From Phoronis australis (Eukaryota; Phoronida; Phoronidae), in contig NMRA01000226.1 in assembly GCA_002633005.1 (NCBI GenBank), positions 351,142 through 415,141 of the forward strand: a stretch of 64,000 nucleotides of DNA, given 5' to 3'. The notes under the pieces were generated by a model. The model made no database searches. It saw only the letters and a program-made list of their open reading frames with translations, and had not been told where the DNA came from. The position numbers and the translations under genes are program-made. Below, piece by piece: positions 11,586 to 24,396 of the stretch (position 1 is its first letter; every line of letters begins with the position of its first letter).

Positions 11586-12180
11586 TTCAGAGAACAGCCC
11601 TCTTGCGGTGAGAATCTGAAAAAAATGTCATCACTCAACTAAATACAGCGTCGGTTGCAACAGCCATCTTCATTGACGGCCACCCGGAACTATAGTCTAT
11701 GTTTTAAATATGAATACACTGTACCTAGATTTTCTCAAAGTACACTTCCAGGACGTATTTCGCGCAAACTGATTTTAGGCTGCTCTTTCCTGTGTTTATT
11801 AGTTAAGAGCTCCATGAAATGAATTTTACGCAAACCCGAGTTTCTGTTCAACGCCAAGGTCCAAGGCTATTTAAACATCGTTGCGTGGTAAAAGAATCCA
11901 AATGAATTTTACGGGAATGTTGTATAGCTATAGGTTTTCTGTCAACTTCAGACGACGTTAAACTAATCTTTAGCGTTCACTTCACGCGGCGGATCAGAAC
12001 CTCAATATGGCGCCTTCCGGTCGGCGGCCGCTCCATGCCACCCTCGCAGGGAAGTGAGACGACAGAAAAGAAGTCAAGTCATCCGAAAATAAAAGCGAGT
12101 GATTGTAAAAGCATTATATCAAAGTAATAGGAATCGTTCTTTAGAGCACAAACCATACTTGGCTTGACACAATTTTTATT

Positions 12181-12925
12181 CAGTCTGATGGGCGAGAGGA
12201 TGAGTTGACAAGGCAACGAGACGCATTTGTTTCATTCACGGACACTTGAGACGGTTAAACGTTTGGCAGTCCATCGCACAACAGTGACAATTTGAAGGCG
12301 TGGCCGGCAAAAGTTTAAAAACGCTGGGAGATATCCCACTGCATTGATCCATGCAGCGAAGCAGAGCGCTGCCCCCTAACCACTCAAAAGCGCCTCATAT
12401 TGGCATTATGATTCTTTATGAAGCAACTTCCGCTTGATATCGCCGACTCGTGAGATTCTGTGGAAAGAAATTCAATTACTACATAGCAATTAATTAATCT
12501 GAAAACAAAGCTCCTCCCATCGTTTGATAGGGTTGGTTCACAAATCTATAGTTTTGGCATTACGACATCGGTTGGGATCGAAATTCTCCCGCTTTTTCAG
12601 TCACAGCTACTGCCTAATTCGCAGGGCACAGTTTCTTCGCAGCCAGTGGGAAATGTATGGAGCAAAATATCTCAAGATGTTTGCCTTTTTCCGTGACTGA
12701 ACCATCAGTACACACATCAGTGAAACTTTGCCGGCCTTATGAAAGCAGGAAAGAGTTCAAAACGCTGCTTAATATGCCTGCCTAAGTTGACCGTCTGTCC
12801 ACCGCCGTCTGGCGGGATAGTGAGCTTAAACATGGCGCGACTATTTCTTAAGTCAGCTATTGCCGCCCATTGTAAAAAAGGCTATTAGCATAACATTAAA
12901 CGCAAAACGTTTTAGTGGTGAATCA
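12181..12925. other. unique segment in duplication copy 2, no gene recognised
   Basis: This segment replaces the tandem array of copy 1 and shows no recognisable coding region or bounded element. It is either an insertion with unclear ends or the ancestral sequence lost from copy 1. Confidence 0.4.
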
Positions 12926-15195
12926 CATGCGATCACCATGAGCAAACAGCGCTGGCCCATAGGTTAGGCCTACATGTACGTCACAGGAGAATCGGGACTG
13001 ATATGTTTTGCTAGTTTTGAATTGGAAAACTCCTTGTGACAGCTCCAACGCCCTGTTCCACAGGATCTACAAATTTAAACTTGAAAATATGAACTAAGAA
13101 CTAGGCCAAATAATGCAAAACCTTGCACAAAGCCAAACTGATTGCAAAGTAAAAGTTTAACCTTTGTACCATTTATGCAAGTGCAGCAAGCTACTTAAAA
13201 ACGAAGAAAAATGCAACAGTTTTCACCGCGACCCCCAACGGCATCATTTGCAACTGCTACAAACTTAGGGACAACGCATTCAGACTGACAAAATCCTCCA
13301 GGTTGTAAAAGCCAAGTGAAAAATTTTGATTCACCCTGAAAATTGTTTACAAATCCAATGTACAGTACCTGAATGGTCGACTGTATGTAAGTTAACTAAC
13401 CGCGACTGAGCTAAAAGTGGGTCAAGAGGTCAATAGCTAGAGTCTTTCACTCAGAACAGTCTCAAAAAGTCAAGCAAATGCCATTCACAGGCTTCGGATG
13501 CAGTGCAAAACTGAAAATGCCCAAGCCAACGCAGCAGGCCCAATTTTAATGAAGTTGGGGAAGTAAATTCAACCGTGACTTAAAAAAGACTTCTGCAGTC
13601 TGATTTGGAGGTGGATGATAAGAATACATAGGCCTACCGGACGTACACTGAGGCGCCTAACGAGCTTTCACATGTGTCTTTTTCAAGACGGCGGATCAGA
13701 TGTCCGATCTGCATTTTGATCGGACGGCACGTGGGTTGCATAGCAACATGCAGACACAACTTCTAAACAATACACATTTCAATAAAACTCGTTGTAGCGG
13801 GATTCGAAATGTGGCAAATAACAATCAAAATTGTTTAGATGGTAGTTATCTGCGCTGCTGGTAAATTTCTCACTGCTGCAAATCGATGCAGAGGTCAATA
13901 AATGAAAACTTCCACTCGTCTGCTTTGCTTTTCCTCACTAACCGCTATCAAATAAATCAAGAGTCCTGAACACGGACAACGATGCGCGAGTTTTACGCTG
14001 CATTCCGAGTGGGCCTCTCGTTGCCAGCACATGAATGAGCAGCTAACCAGAGAGCCAACCTGAGACCAATCCGTTGGGAGTCATCTCGATTAAAGGGACA
14101 CACTATAGAGGTTTGCTCGCGCACTATGATCATTTTGCATAGATGTGAACCTACCAAAGGCTGTTTTGTTGTATTAATAGTCAATGGACAACCTGAACCT
14201 GGGCAGTACGCACCTCTTTAATCGTAAGGGCACTTTTCACAAAAAATTGACTGAAAACTTAGACCAAACTTTGTCGTTAGTTAAGACCGAAAATCGGGCT
14301 AACCTAAGACCACCAATAATTCATGTACACTATGTCTGTGTTGGTCGTCGGTCTTGTTTAGACGGGGTTTTGGCATAAATGTACATGTAGGGGAGCATAC
14401 TACGCTTTCGCCGGCATGTTGCGAATTCACAAAATTAGGCGAGGCAGTGTGTGAAATACGATTTCAAGAATAATCTTGGTCTTGAAACTCTAATGGAGAT
14501 TTTTTGCAACATTTTGATGCAATTGGGATCGCATTTGCGTGGCCTGGTGTAGATGGATATCATCGTTTTCCAATATACAGGTAAGTCACAATGCATTGCC
14601 ACTTCGAGTTTACGCCGCTTTGCCGGTATTCGAGTCGAAAGCAGACGATCTTCAATATTTGACTTTGTTTAGGTACATGAGATTGTGAAATATATCAACG
14701 AAATTTATTCTTCAACAGTTTATAATGATGATAGTCGCAAAGACCAAAAGTCCAATCCTAACTGTGGCCTACGAAAATTCATGAAACGGGGCTAAGATAT
14801 TTTGGTCTTCATTAACCGGTAGTCCGTTTTCTGTGTGAGTTAAGACAGAAAAGGTTTCTTGAAACAGATCCCAGGAGCAAAATAGACTATTAAGAAGTAA
14901 GAGTTGCTAATTCAAGTAAATCCTTTCGTAGGGAATATGGCCTTAAAAAAGAAAACACCCGTCACAACACAACTGCGGAAATGAAAAAAACGATTTTGGC
15001 TAAAACAATTGCGCAAAAAATGCGTTGGCTTCTTATGCCTCACACGGATTGAACCATCACGTTGCTATAAGTACCTTTGCGCACAAAGAGACACGTGTAG
15101 GAAGTCGTTGATGTCTTTAAAAAAATGTTCACGTCATCAAGCTTCTTTTTCAAACAGTCAGATGCCCAAATCGGCAACTTGTCACTTTTACATGT

Positions 15196-17142
15196 ACACT
15201 GCTCATCATATCCCCTGACGCGAGCTGTGTAAGGCATAATTAGCCGAAAAGCTTCCGGTGTATGGAGGGCCTATGGTATTACCACCGTCTCTACTGGGGC
15301 CAGTTGAGACGATGGTATTGTTTAAAACCCACCCAGCTTTCCCAAGTCTGGTTTTGGCATATTATGCCTTTGAGACCCATTTTCACTGAGCAAGAATGCT
15401 TCGATTTTGTTGAAAATTGGTCTCAAAGCATATGATAAATCTTCAATTCTGCTGACCCACTCAAATGTAATGAAGTGACTCTTGTAGTCTCTTCAACAGC
15501 GAAGTTCTTGACTGACTGTTTCATGACCAACTGAACGTATTCTTTGTAAACATTTCCTCTAAGCACCTGATCGCCTCCAAAGACCGGATACAGTTATCAG
15601 AATTAGACTTGTATATAACATCAGGCGAGGCCTTGATGACGATATGATCTCAAGGTAACCAAGAAGCGGATGAGCTCATCAAATAGCCTAGTTGCTAGGG
15701 AATAGAAGGCAATCCTTCGAAATTTCAAAACTTACTTTTCATTAGACGTGGTCTCGTCTCAAATGAAATGCCCTTGAGTATAAGAAATAGTAAAGTCCAA
15801 AACTCAAACTGTTTAAGCTACTTTGACGACATGCTACAATTTGGTGGCCACCTGGAGCACCTGTATGAAATTACCGGAGGCGGATTTGTGTTTTCTTTCG
15901 ACTCCTTCCGTTGACTTCACCTCTAAATTAATCCCAACGTCATGCCTTCCTAAGGTCTCACTTCGAATCCTGAACGTCAGCGTGGTTCTTGGTGTTGTTA
16001 ATGGGAAAAATTCAGTGTGGTGCTCTCCGCATCGTCTTCAATAACTACGTGTCCAGTTAAACTTAATACGTTGAACTTCTGTACACGGCTGAGTGCCCGA
16101 GCCACGTGTTATTCTAAGGCTAAAAATCTTTGTATTGAAGTACAGAAACATTTTCATCCACTTGCTTCATGCCCTTCAGGGAATGTTTTCAAAGTAAACA
16201 GTAAGAAACACGTAACAATGCAATCTGGTCACATACTTTGTTGAAAACAAAACAATTTTTTTGTTTGAAAGTTGTAAGAGTTTAAGACAAGGGCATCCGG
16301 TTATCACCCTCTTCATCAACTCACGTGATTTCCTCTCAGTTTCGTATGAATACAGTTCTTAATTGAGTTATGCCCTTAATGATGTCCACATAGTACATTA
16401 AATATATTAATTAGTTTGATGTTACCAGTTTAGTTTAAATTGCTGGAAACTAGCACCTGTGCTAATGTTTGATTAGTGTTTCTATTGTATTCGACTTTAA
16501 ATAAACTTTTATCCACCTACCTGTGATGGCCGACTAGTTTTAAATCCCTTAGTAGGGAGAGCGTTCAGCCCACGCTTTCCGCGTCTTAAAATGTCCCGCT
16601 GATTTTAAGATTATCACAGAAGGATGTCCTTGACCTTGGTACTGCAAGAAATAACCTTAGACTGGTACATGTACACCTCTGCGGCTGCATTGCTGAAGAC
16701 AAGGTGCAATTACGTTAAATACGGGATGATCCGATTTTCTTTGAACGTTGTAATGAACGAATGATAAGGTAATTGTATCGATGAGCGTGTTTATCCTGTA
16801 CAAGCCAATATGTATAATGCTAAGGCACTACTTAATATAAATTTGGACTTCTCAGTGAAATGCTAAGGTATTGATGATGTTGAGTCACCGATGTACGTCG
16901 CCGAGGATATCACGACCGTGTTTTCCGTGTTCCTGCAAAAATGCGAGGTGCTTCTGTCACCTCAAATGTGATGCAACTTCAGACTAGTTTGGCCAATACT
17001 CTGCCTTGATAACTAACTCTACTCCAGATGAACTTAGTATTCCAACTGAAATAAGGCAAACGTACATGTATGTCGCAGGTAGATGTGGTAGGCCTGAGGT
17101 AGGACTCGTGTAGAATGTCGCAAACGTACGTGTGTGTAGTAG
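15196..17142. other. no gene recognised
   Basis: Only short frames (15823-16044 and 16017-16244, plus strand) without family features are present. No inverted-repeat element was delimited. Confidence 0.4.
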
Positions 17143-17286
17143 CATGAGTGGCGAAGCACTGAAAAAAGTGGGGGCTATAGCCCTCCCCCAGCCCCCCTGT
17201 GGTGCACTGCCCATAGACCATGGACTCTGGAGCAATGAAAAAGCGGGGGCTATAGCCCCCCAGCCCCCTATAGTGCGCCGCCCATG
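17143..17286 (+). repeat. hairpin element family C, two units
   Basis: Two tandem units carry the family signature GCACTGAAAAAAGTGG followed by the palindromic core GGGGCTATAGCCCC. The last unit closes with GCGCCGCCCATG. A complete single unit at 29583-29649 shows the plan: outer arms around CATGGGCGG and CCGCCCATG, with an inner palindrome. The unit is about 67 bp. Confidence 0.7.
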
Positions 17287-17333
17287 AGTAGGTAGTAGGC
17301 CTGACGATAGGACTCCTGTAGAAAGTGTATAAA

Positions 17334-17573
17334 ATGCGTTCACCCAGCCTAAAATATAGGGGGCTCGAATTTTTCACTATGTGTTCCTTTTACTGAAAAA
17401 AATCGGGGACTAAATGAAAAAACGGGGTACTACGTTCAGTCTTATGCATTTGTGAATTCGGGCCAAATTCCTGAGGACTTTTGTCTCGTTTTCTCGGACT
17501 TTTTATTTCTCTGGGGCGGACCTTTTTGCTCACTCCCCAAATGGGGGGCTCGTTCGAGCACCCCCCCCCCCGA
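17334..17573 (+). mobile_element. family D element, degraded
   Basis: It aligns with the complete copy at 40776-41028 through CACCCAGCCT, TTTTGTCTCGTTTTCTCGGA and CCAAATGGGGGG. It ends in a C run without the terminal CATG. Confidence 0.6.
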
Positions 17574-18463
17574 AATGGTGCCTCAGTCAGATTCAGCCGG
17601 TATACACTGGCGTTTTTGCAACAGAATTTTACTGAGGAAGGATTTCATAATTCGCAGAGTTAAAATATAACATTTTAAAGGTTTGTTTATTTAATTTCAG
17701 TTCGTAGACAAGTTTCTCTGCTTTAAGCATACCCTATTCTTTAACTGTCTGAGGGTGGTTGTGGGTTAAAAAGGGCTACTGAACCAGGCTTGTCAGTTTT
17801 GGTGTGAATAAGACTTAAGCCTCGGCCGCGTTCCGTAAAAGCAAGTCACTCGCTAATGAAGCTAATGTAATCACATGCTCCACTTGAAATGCATGACGAA
17901 AATTTTCGTGATCTTGCGTTTCGAAGCTGTCTTGCGTGTACGGAACACAGCCGGCTCTGGGGTAACGTACATGTAGGCGTACATCCGCGCCACCTGTAGG
18001 AGAAATAGAGTATAATACCAACTACAATACAACAGGTGTCGATAAAACTATACAGCTGCTACTGTACAAGTGATTTTGTGCCCGTAAAATCCGGAAATCG
18101 ATGAGTAATCCGCTCTAACACGAATACATAATAACCAGATAGAAATGGTGGTGGCCCATATCAGACACAATTTTCGTCTTCTATTATTTGTTCAGCCTGA
18201 ACGATCGAGCCAGTTTCGATTAGGCTTCAGTTGACGTGTGAAGATTCGTGACTGATGATGTTACCACTGTATTCTTGTGGCGACTACGATTAGTGAATAA
18301 AATTAAGTAAGAATTATTTCAAATAAAACCGGCAGTTACATTTGTAGCTCCTGTTCATGTTGGATTCACTAGGCCTTTCTTGCTACCGAGTCTGCGTCAA
18401 TCACAATTAGTTTATAAAACACCAATTAAGAGGGAACTTCACCGGCATTTTGGGACTAACGCC
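17574..18463. other. no gene recognised
   Basis: Non-coding by inspection; no bounded repeat found. Confidence 0.4.
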
Positions 18464-18705
18464 CAGAGGCGGATCTACAGATGGGGGGGGTTCAGGGAGT
18501 TCAACCCCCCTCTCGGGAAAGGATCAAAAATAAAAATTGAAAAAAATTCGCTAGAAAAACTAAATTAGCTACTAAAAACCACAAAAAATCTTACACGGGA
18601 GAAGTGAAACCCTCTCTCGACCTTCCTTCCTCTCGGCGCTACGCGCCTCGGATTGGATTCGCTCGAATCCTAACCCCCCTTACTGAAAACGTAGGTCCGC
18701 CACTG
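18464..18705 (+). mobile_element. hAT-like 242-bp miniature element
   Basis: The ends CAGAGGCGGATCTAC and GTAGGTCCGCCACTG are inverted repeats. The flanks ACGCC (18459-18463) and ACGTC (18706-18710) suggest a 5-bp target duplication with one change. It is closely related to 23855-24094, sharing GGATCAAAAATAAAAA near the left and a run of C near the right. Confidence 0.75.
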
Positions 18706-21700
18706 ACGTCTCGACACACAATCCCACGGCTGCCCTCCACCCCGTGCATAGGCACAAAACCACTGATTCAACTTACATTCAGGGTCAACCTTATCCAATC
18801 ATAAGAATTTTCAAGTGTTTTATGTTATATTTTCAACAGCTTGCTGCGTGAACTGTCGTTTTTTAAACGTGAATCTCAGGTCTGATCAAAATTCCATTTC
18901 CGCCGGGTGTGACGTCGGAGCTAATGAAACAAAAAAACTCTAGTGGCCTATACATGTAGAAGCAGTGACTGTAAACTCTAGACACTATAATTAATTGAAA
19001 TCGTGCACAGGTCGTCAGTTCCAATATACACCATTGTTTTAGACCCTGCCGGCGGCTTATTTAGCGACTGCAAGCTGATCTCAAGATCTCCTCACCTGTC
19101 TTTGTATGGTGAAGGAGACGTAAAAAGAAACTCTGCCAGTGTCTTGGGAACAATAGTTCGTCTGTTGAAAGGGAAATTTACAGCAATCTATGAATGAGTC
19201 TGCGGAATAACGCTATTTTTGAGAATCTTTTTGTAAATAGTACTATTCAGTAATCCCATTTTGATCATTCAATTGTATCGTCACAGGCGGCTGAACTGGT
19301 ATATCGAGTAACACTGAACTGCGGCCATATCTGTGGTCGTACGCTTTGTTTTTGTGAAACGTAATTAAAAAGGTCAAGTACAACTTTTAAATTGTCCAGA
19401 TTATGAACTAAATTCACTGATAAATACAAAATTATACGCACTTTTCAGGTATCGTATTTTGATCACATATACTCAGTTGGTAATATTGTACTCACGTGTT
19501 TACCTCCTGCAGCTCAGTCGCTAAGAAGTAACTTGGGGATGTTTTCCCTCTGAAGATTTACGTTAAATCCAATGATTAATACGGATTTATGCTCCACAGC
19601 GAATATACTCCTCCGCGCCAAAACGTGTCATCTGCGTCTCGGTGTTGGGTTTAAACGGCTACGCGATGACTGCAATAAATTACCTCGTGCAACAAACTTG
19701 GAGCGGCGTTCCGTTGCACAGTCAATTAATTAAAACTGATTGCCGCTCCTCGTTAGATTGCCAACCGCGCTGATATCATCGACAACGTTAATGAAACTTG
19801 ATGAAAAGCGTCTTGACGATGAACTTTATTTTTTCTAAGACCTTGTTAGCTATAAAAACCAAAGTCAACGTTTTGCAACTCCATACAGAAATGCAGGTTT
19901 TATTTTAGTAATGGATCCGTGCGCACAGGTTCTGTAACAGGTCAATTTTCGTTTTTTAAATTGAATTTTGAAACCTGGACTTCTGAATTTGAATTTGAAA
20001 ATTCAGCGAAATTTCCATAGTCATTATTTCAAGGTTTGATTATAGTGTCACCGCAGTACAAGTGTCAATCAGCATGAATAACGATGAACATCGCCACATG
20101 TTACCAGATGCGGTACTGTCTTGTGAAAAACGCATGACATTATGTTGTATTCTCGGGCATCAAAAACAATGCCAAGCAACCATTTCCGTTTCTCATAATT
20201 TCGACAGCTTATCTTTCTAGTAAAGTGTCACTTTGCCAAACTACTTGATTTTTGAGCGCCGCACGAAATGTCGGCGATTTCTACGACACCGTTTGGCAGG
20301 TCTTGCTGAGCTGACTAGGGGACGAGATGGTCTCGCCACCTGGTGATTGGTCTGGTTAGTGCGGTATTAGCCCTGGTTGTGCTGTTATGTTGTTATATGG
20401 GGAGCGTAACACACGAAATACACTTGAATACGTTCCTTATACACATCTAGAAAGATTTCGTAAGAATGAACCCGGTCATTTACTAACGTGCGCTAGTGTT
20501 TCTCTTTTGTTTTCGTTTTCTCAGTCTCCACAGCGATTCATTGGACTACGTTTATCCATAATATTGCATAGCCTTTGAACCTCAAATTCGAGTTTGAGAA
20601 TGAGGGCAGGCTGCTTATTTATAACTCATGACCTTTTCAACTGCGCCAACTATAGCAGCGTTGGCATATCGTCATCTAGGTCTACTTCTAATATTTGGCT
20701 AAATATATAAGCCTGTAATTCGTTACAAAGATTGCATGTGTATACAACAGGTATTTGAAAATAATAGTACAACACATGTAACGGCTTAAAAGTATAATGA
20801 CCTTTTGCACCTGATGACGACTACCTAAGTAATTAGAATGGCTCTTGGGGAGTTTAATCAACTCTTCCAAGCCGGCAGAGCTAGTGATACCGGGCAGTTT
20901 ATATCTCAAAATTTGTGTTTTTAAGCAGCATAAAAGCATTGATTGGTTTACTATTGCTGCTGCGGCCAATATCCTAATCATTGTTTTCAGTAAAGCCTAT
21001 CTCGGGTGATAGCACATGCATTTTTTCTTGAAACAAATTTGCAGCATCACTTTGATCACTTAGATATGAAATAAATCGATAAGTACAACGCACGTGAAGA
21101 CCTGTTACTGGAAGTACTCGAAGGCAATGTTTTCGATGGCGTTATAATGATAAATTTGTTACACTGTTTCTCGAACAATATCGTTTTTTTAGATAACTGT
21201 TTGGATAGAATTGTTGATGGAGACTCGCACATGTCATGAACAAGTATTTCAGTGAGTTTTGGAGCGTAGCTTCATTTCGGAAGCAAGCTACCACTGAAAT
21301 GAATCAGAAGTCGCATTTATACGAATAAAACCTTATTTTCATTCTTCGAAATAGACGAAACTACAACCCAAGTTTCCAACACGATGTTCCATCTACCTAA
21401 TTATGAGGCGATATTTTTGCCCGTATTTCTCCATATTTTGCAGACCGTGTCAGGAGTTGTATACGTTGCTTTTACACCTCCCCACAGATTTTGGCAATTT
21501 ATGTTTTTCCACTCTAAAGGCCCAAAATCATACTGTAACCTAAACGTGTAACGCGCGTAACGTGCGTAACGTGCTCAGGTCGGACACAGTCTCGTAATTT
21601 TTGGGGAAAACGGCCAAATCAGCACACCAATGGCGGGAGCGCGAAATTGGCGACGACCAGGGGGGGTCGAAGTGGGAGAAATATGAAAATAAATGTGAAA

Positions 21701-22884
21701 CCATGGGGGACCTGGGCAAAGGTATGGCTAAGTATGTACCTTCCTGCGGTTCCGGTGGTACGTCAATCCATTATGTGTGTGTTCGTAATTTCATGTTTAC
21801 GTACAAACTGAGCATGCAGACGAGTAGAGCTTTCTGCACGTGTGCGTTACGTGGTAGAAAAAATGTAATTTTTAATGCACTAATTCACTTGTATTAGTTG
21901 TTGCGATTAGTTGCGCTATGTCCGCAGGTCTGTGTAATGCGGGTCAACAGTATTACCCTCCATCCAGTCGTGGTTCACTTTCAAATTAAATAACTGATGT
22001 GACATAAAATGTAATGTAGTATATTGCTTTAAAAAATAATTTTCTTATTCCGAACCTATCTTACGTGTACAAAAATATGCTATATAGTAGCCGCAGATAA
22101 GCGTTTACAAGACTGTCACTGACTATCTGCATTTCCATGTAATCATATAATTATCTACCTGTACTCTGGTCACGATACCGCGCGCCTGTGGCCATTACTC
22201 CTGAACAATACTTTCGTAATCGAATATAGGGGGCCGCTCTTAGCACAACCAAAAAAGGGAAGAAAGCCGCGCTAGAAAGTAAAAAGGCGCGCAATGTGAT
22301 CGCCTCTCTCCTCGGTACAGGCGGCTTTACGGGGATCAGCGTGCCTAAAACATCTCAATAAAATGTCACTGTGGTGAAAAATCTTTTTTTTTTCTGTCGG
22401 TATGTTGCAGTGGGAAACTCACGCCGGGACTTAAATGTCGACTACAACATTAGTCCCAAAATACAAACGGTCACAAGATCCCTAAAACGGCGTTCTTGTT
22501 TTTCACTGGCTCTTGCCTGAAGGAGAGTCAGATAGTATATTTACTGAGGAGGTGCCGCTTGGATAGGTTCCATTTCCAAACTTCTCTGCGAAAGGGTGCA
22601 TTTTCCGATGCATTTCCAAACAATAAAGTTCACTTATTGGAACTCGAATCTCTCGGGTTCCCTTTCCCAACTACACAAATCTACAAATGTTTGTATGATA
22701 TCTTAGACAACAAGACGTCTCTTCTTATACATATTGTTTCAGACATTCGACAGGGTTAAGGGTTCGTGAAATGAACAAAACTGTGGCATTTATAGAACAA
22801 AACGGTACGAAAGTGTAACCTTTTCACTAGCGGTCCCTACTATGGGTACCCTTTTGAGTCCACATGTCGTCTGTTGGTACACAA
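18706..22884. other. gene-free stretch
   Basis: I found no exon with a recognisable family and no RNA gene. A short run of near-repeats containing GTAACGTGCG lies at about 21545-21575. Open frames here are below 100 codons and lack domain features. Confidence 0.4.
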
Positions 22885-22928
22885 TGTATATTAAGTTTCG
22901 AATGGCAGACCCCCGCGTGAAACATAGT
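22885..22928 (+). repeat. SINE-like fragment abutting a gap
   Basis: TTTCGAATGGCAGAC here matches the sequence next to the tRNA-like unit at 51104-51252 (CTCGAATGGCAGACAC). It stops at the N at 22929, so it is probably the end of a related SINE whose body lies in the gap. Confidence 0.4.
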
Positions 22929-23015
22929 NCCCCACCGGATGCCTATGACAAGGACTGAGTAAACCTCCTGTTATAAAGATTTGCAACTGCCCCTACGACG
23001 TGATATCAGCCTTCT

Positions 23016-23786
23016 GAGATCAGCGAGTGACTCAAAAATTTTCAGCCAGTGACTCACTTCATTGCGGAGTCACTGCTACTATTCGTTTGTCCAGAAAGTT
23101 AGTTCTTATGACAATGTCCGACAGGAGTTGCAAGCCAGAAGGAGTACATGAACAGGCTTCAGAACTGGTCCCTTGTAAATTGTGGGATTTTTTTTCTCAT
23201 TTTGATAAACTCCTAAATGTCGGGGAGTTAGAAGGTAAAACTTGGCATTAACATATTTACTGTACTAACAGTGTATGCTAGACTGACTACCGAGGCTGGT
23301 GAAAACTTGAACAACCGGGTAAGGCCAAAAAAGCATAGTTAGTTCTGTCCTGAGTATAATTTGAAATTCGAGTCAGTCACTTTTTTAAGTAAGAAAATTC
23401 ACTTGAGACGAGCAAAAATGATATGGGATGTGTTATTATTACTCATCGCTCGGCATGGGGCTTCAAATCTTACCATTGCTCACGTGTCTGTGCAGCTGTT
23501 CAAAAAATGTGGGACATCAGGGTCGGTGTTTTTAGTTTTTTTTTTTAGTTTTTTTAGTCTATGAGCGCAGGCTCAAAATGAACAAGGTTAAAGAACAGAG
23601 CCAACTTTGCTTTTTTGGCCTAATAAACTGATCATCGTTAAATGAAATTCAATCAGTATTCACATGATTTAGATGTCAACTACGACACAAAATAACTGAT
23701 ATGCACACTCATCGCGATGTCCGACGATCCACCAACCTCACTCAAGTTTAGGGTAGGTTGGTAATCCTTATCCCCATGGCTTACTC
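23016..23786. repeat. 0.8-kb duplication, copy 1
   Basis: It is nearly identical to 24396-25195, from GAGATCAGCGAGTGACTC to CCATGGCTTACTC. It ends at the N at 23787. Short frames occur in both copies (23027-23251 and 24392-24637; 23361-23564 and 24753-24983) but small indels shift them, so they are probably not genes. Confidence 0.85.
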
Positions 23787-23787
23787 N

Positions 23788-24396
23788 AGAAATTGTGACT
23801 GAGCCTTTTCGGAATGCATCTTTCTACTGTCAATGACTTTTGTTTACGATAGTGCAGAGGCGGATCTACAGGGGGGGTTCAGGGGGTTTAAACCCCCCCT
23901 CGGGACAGGATCAAAAATAAAAACTGGAAAAAAAATCGCCAGAAAAACGAAATTAGCTACTAAACATCCCAAAAAATCTTACACGGGAGGAGGGAAACCC
24001 TCTCGCGACCTTCCTTCTGCTCGATCGGCGCTAGGCGCCTCAGATTCTCTCGAATCCTAAACCCCCCTTTACTGAAATCGTAGATCTGCCACTGTAGTGT
24101 CCTTATACAGTATGAATAACACACCGGTTAAATCGGCCACATAATATATGTTTATTGTGCATGTAAATGTGCTTCACTGAAGCACGAGGCTATTCAGGCA
24201 ACATCACTGCAGAAACGAAATAGTTGCTGCGACGCCACTAGCATGACAAGGCTAAAAATCGTTCACAGTACGCCACTTTTTCACGGTGTTGTAAAGCAAC
24301 CAATGACTGCCAAGATTACACCGACCAATGTTAAAGCGCGTGCCAGTGCGTGATACCTGCGTGCTGGCTGGGCTGAGCACGCAGGGAACCAGTGAG
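23788..24396 (+). mobile_element. family A element, left end missing, interrupted
   Basis: This is the right part of a family A element, ending GGGAACCAGTGAG. It begins abruptly after the N at 23787. A hAT-like element (23855-24094) is nested in it. The adjacent AGATCAGCG (24397-24405) would be its target duplication. The same nonamer is uninterrupted in copy 1 (about 23017-23025), which therefore looks like the empty site. Confidence 0.75.
23855..24094 (+). mobile_element. hAT-like 240-bp miniature element nested in family A
   Basis: The ends CAGAGGCGGATCTAC and GTAGATCTGCCACTG are inverted repeats. The interrupted host is known from the intact copy at 60798-61395, which reads GATAGTGTCC at this point. 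Here it reads GATAGTG, the element, then TAGTGTCC, so the target duplication is TAGTG (5 bp). Its CAGNGGCGG ends are hAT-like, although classical hAT elements duplicate 8 bp. Confidence 0.8.

Larger units (their letters stand above)
11055..15195. repeat. segmental duplication, copy 2 (KCNE-like block)
   Basis: This is the second copy of the block at 4500-10931. It lacks both the tandem array and the TTAA element. In place of the array it has 745 bp of unrelated sequence (12181-12925). Confidence 0.85.

Noticed and set aside
8002-14184. Small frame seen in both copies of the duplicated block (8002-8220 and 13993-14184)
   Set aside because: Indels between copies change the frame and the C-terminus, unlike the KCNE-like frame, so there is no sign of coding constraint.
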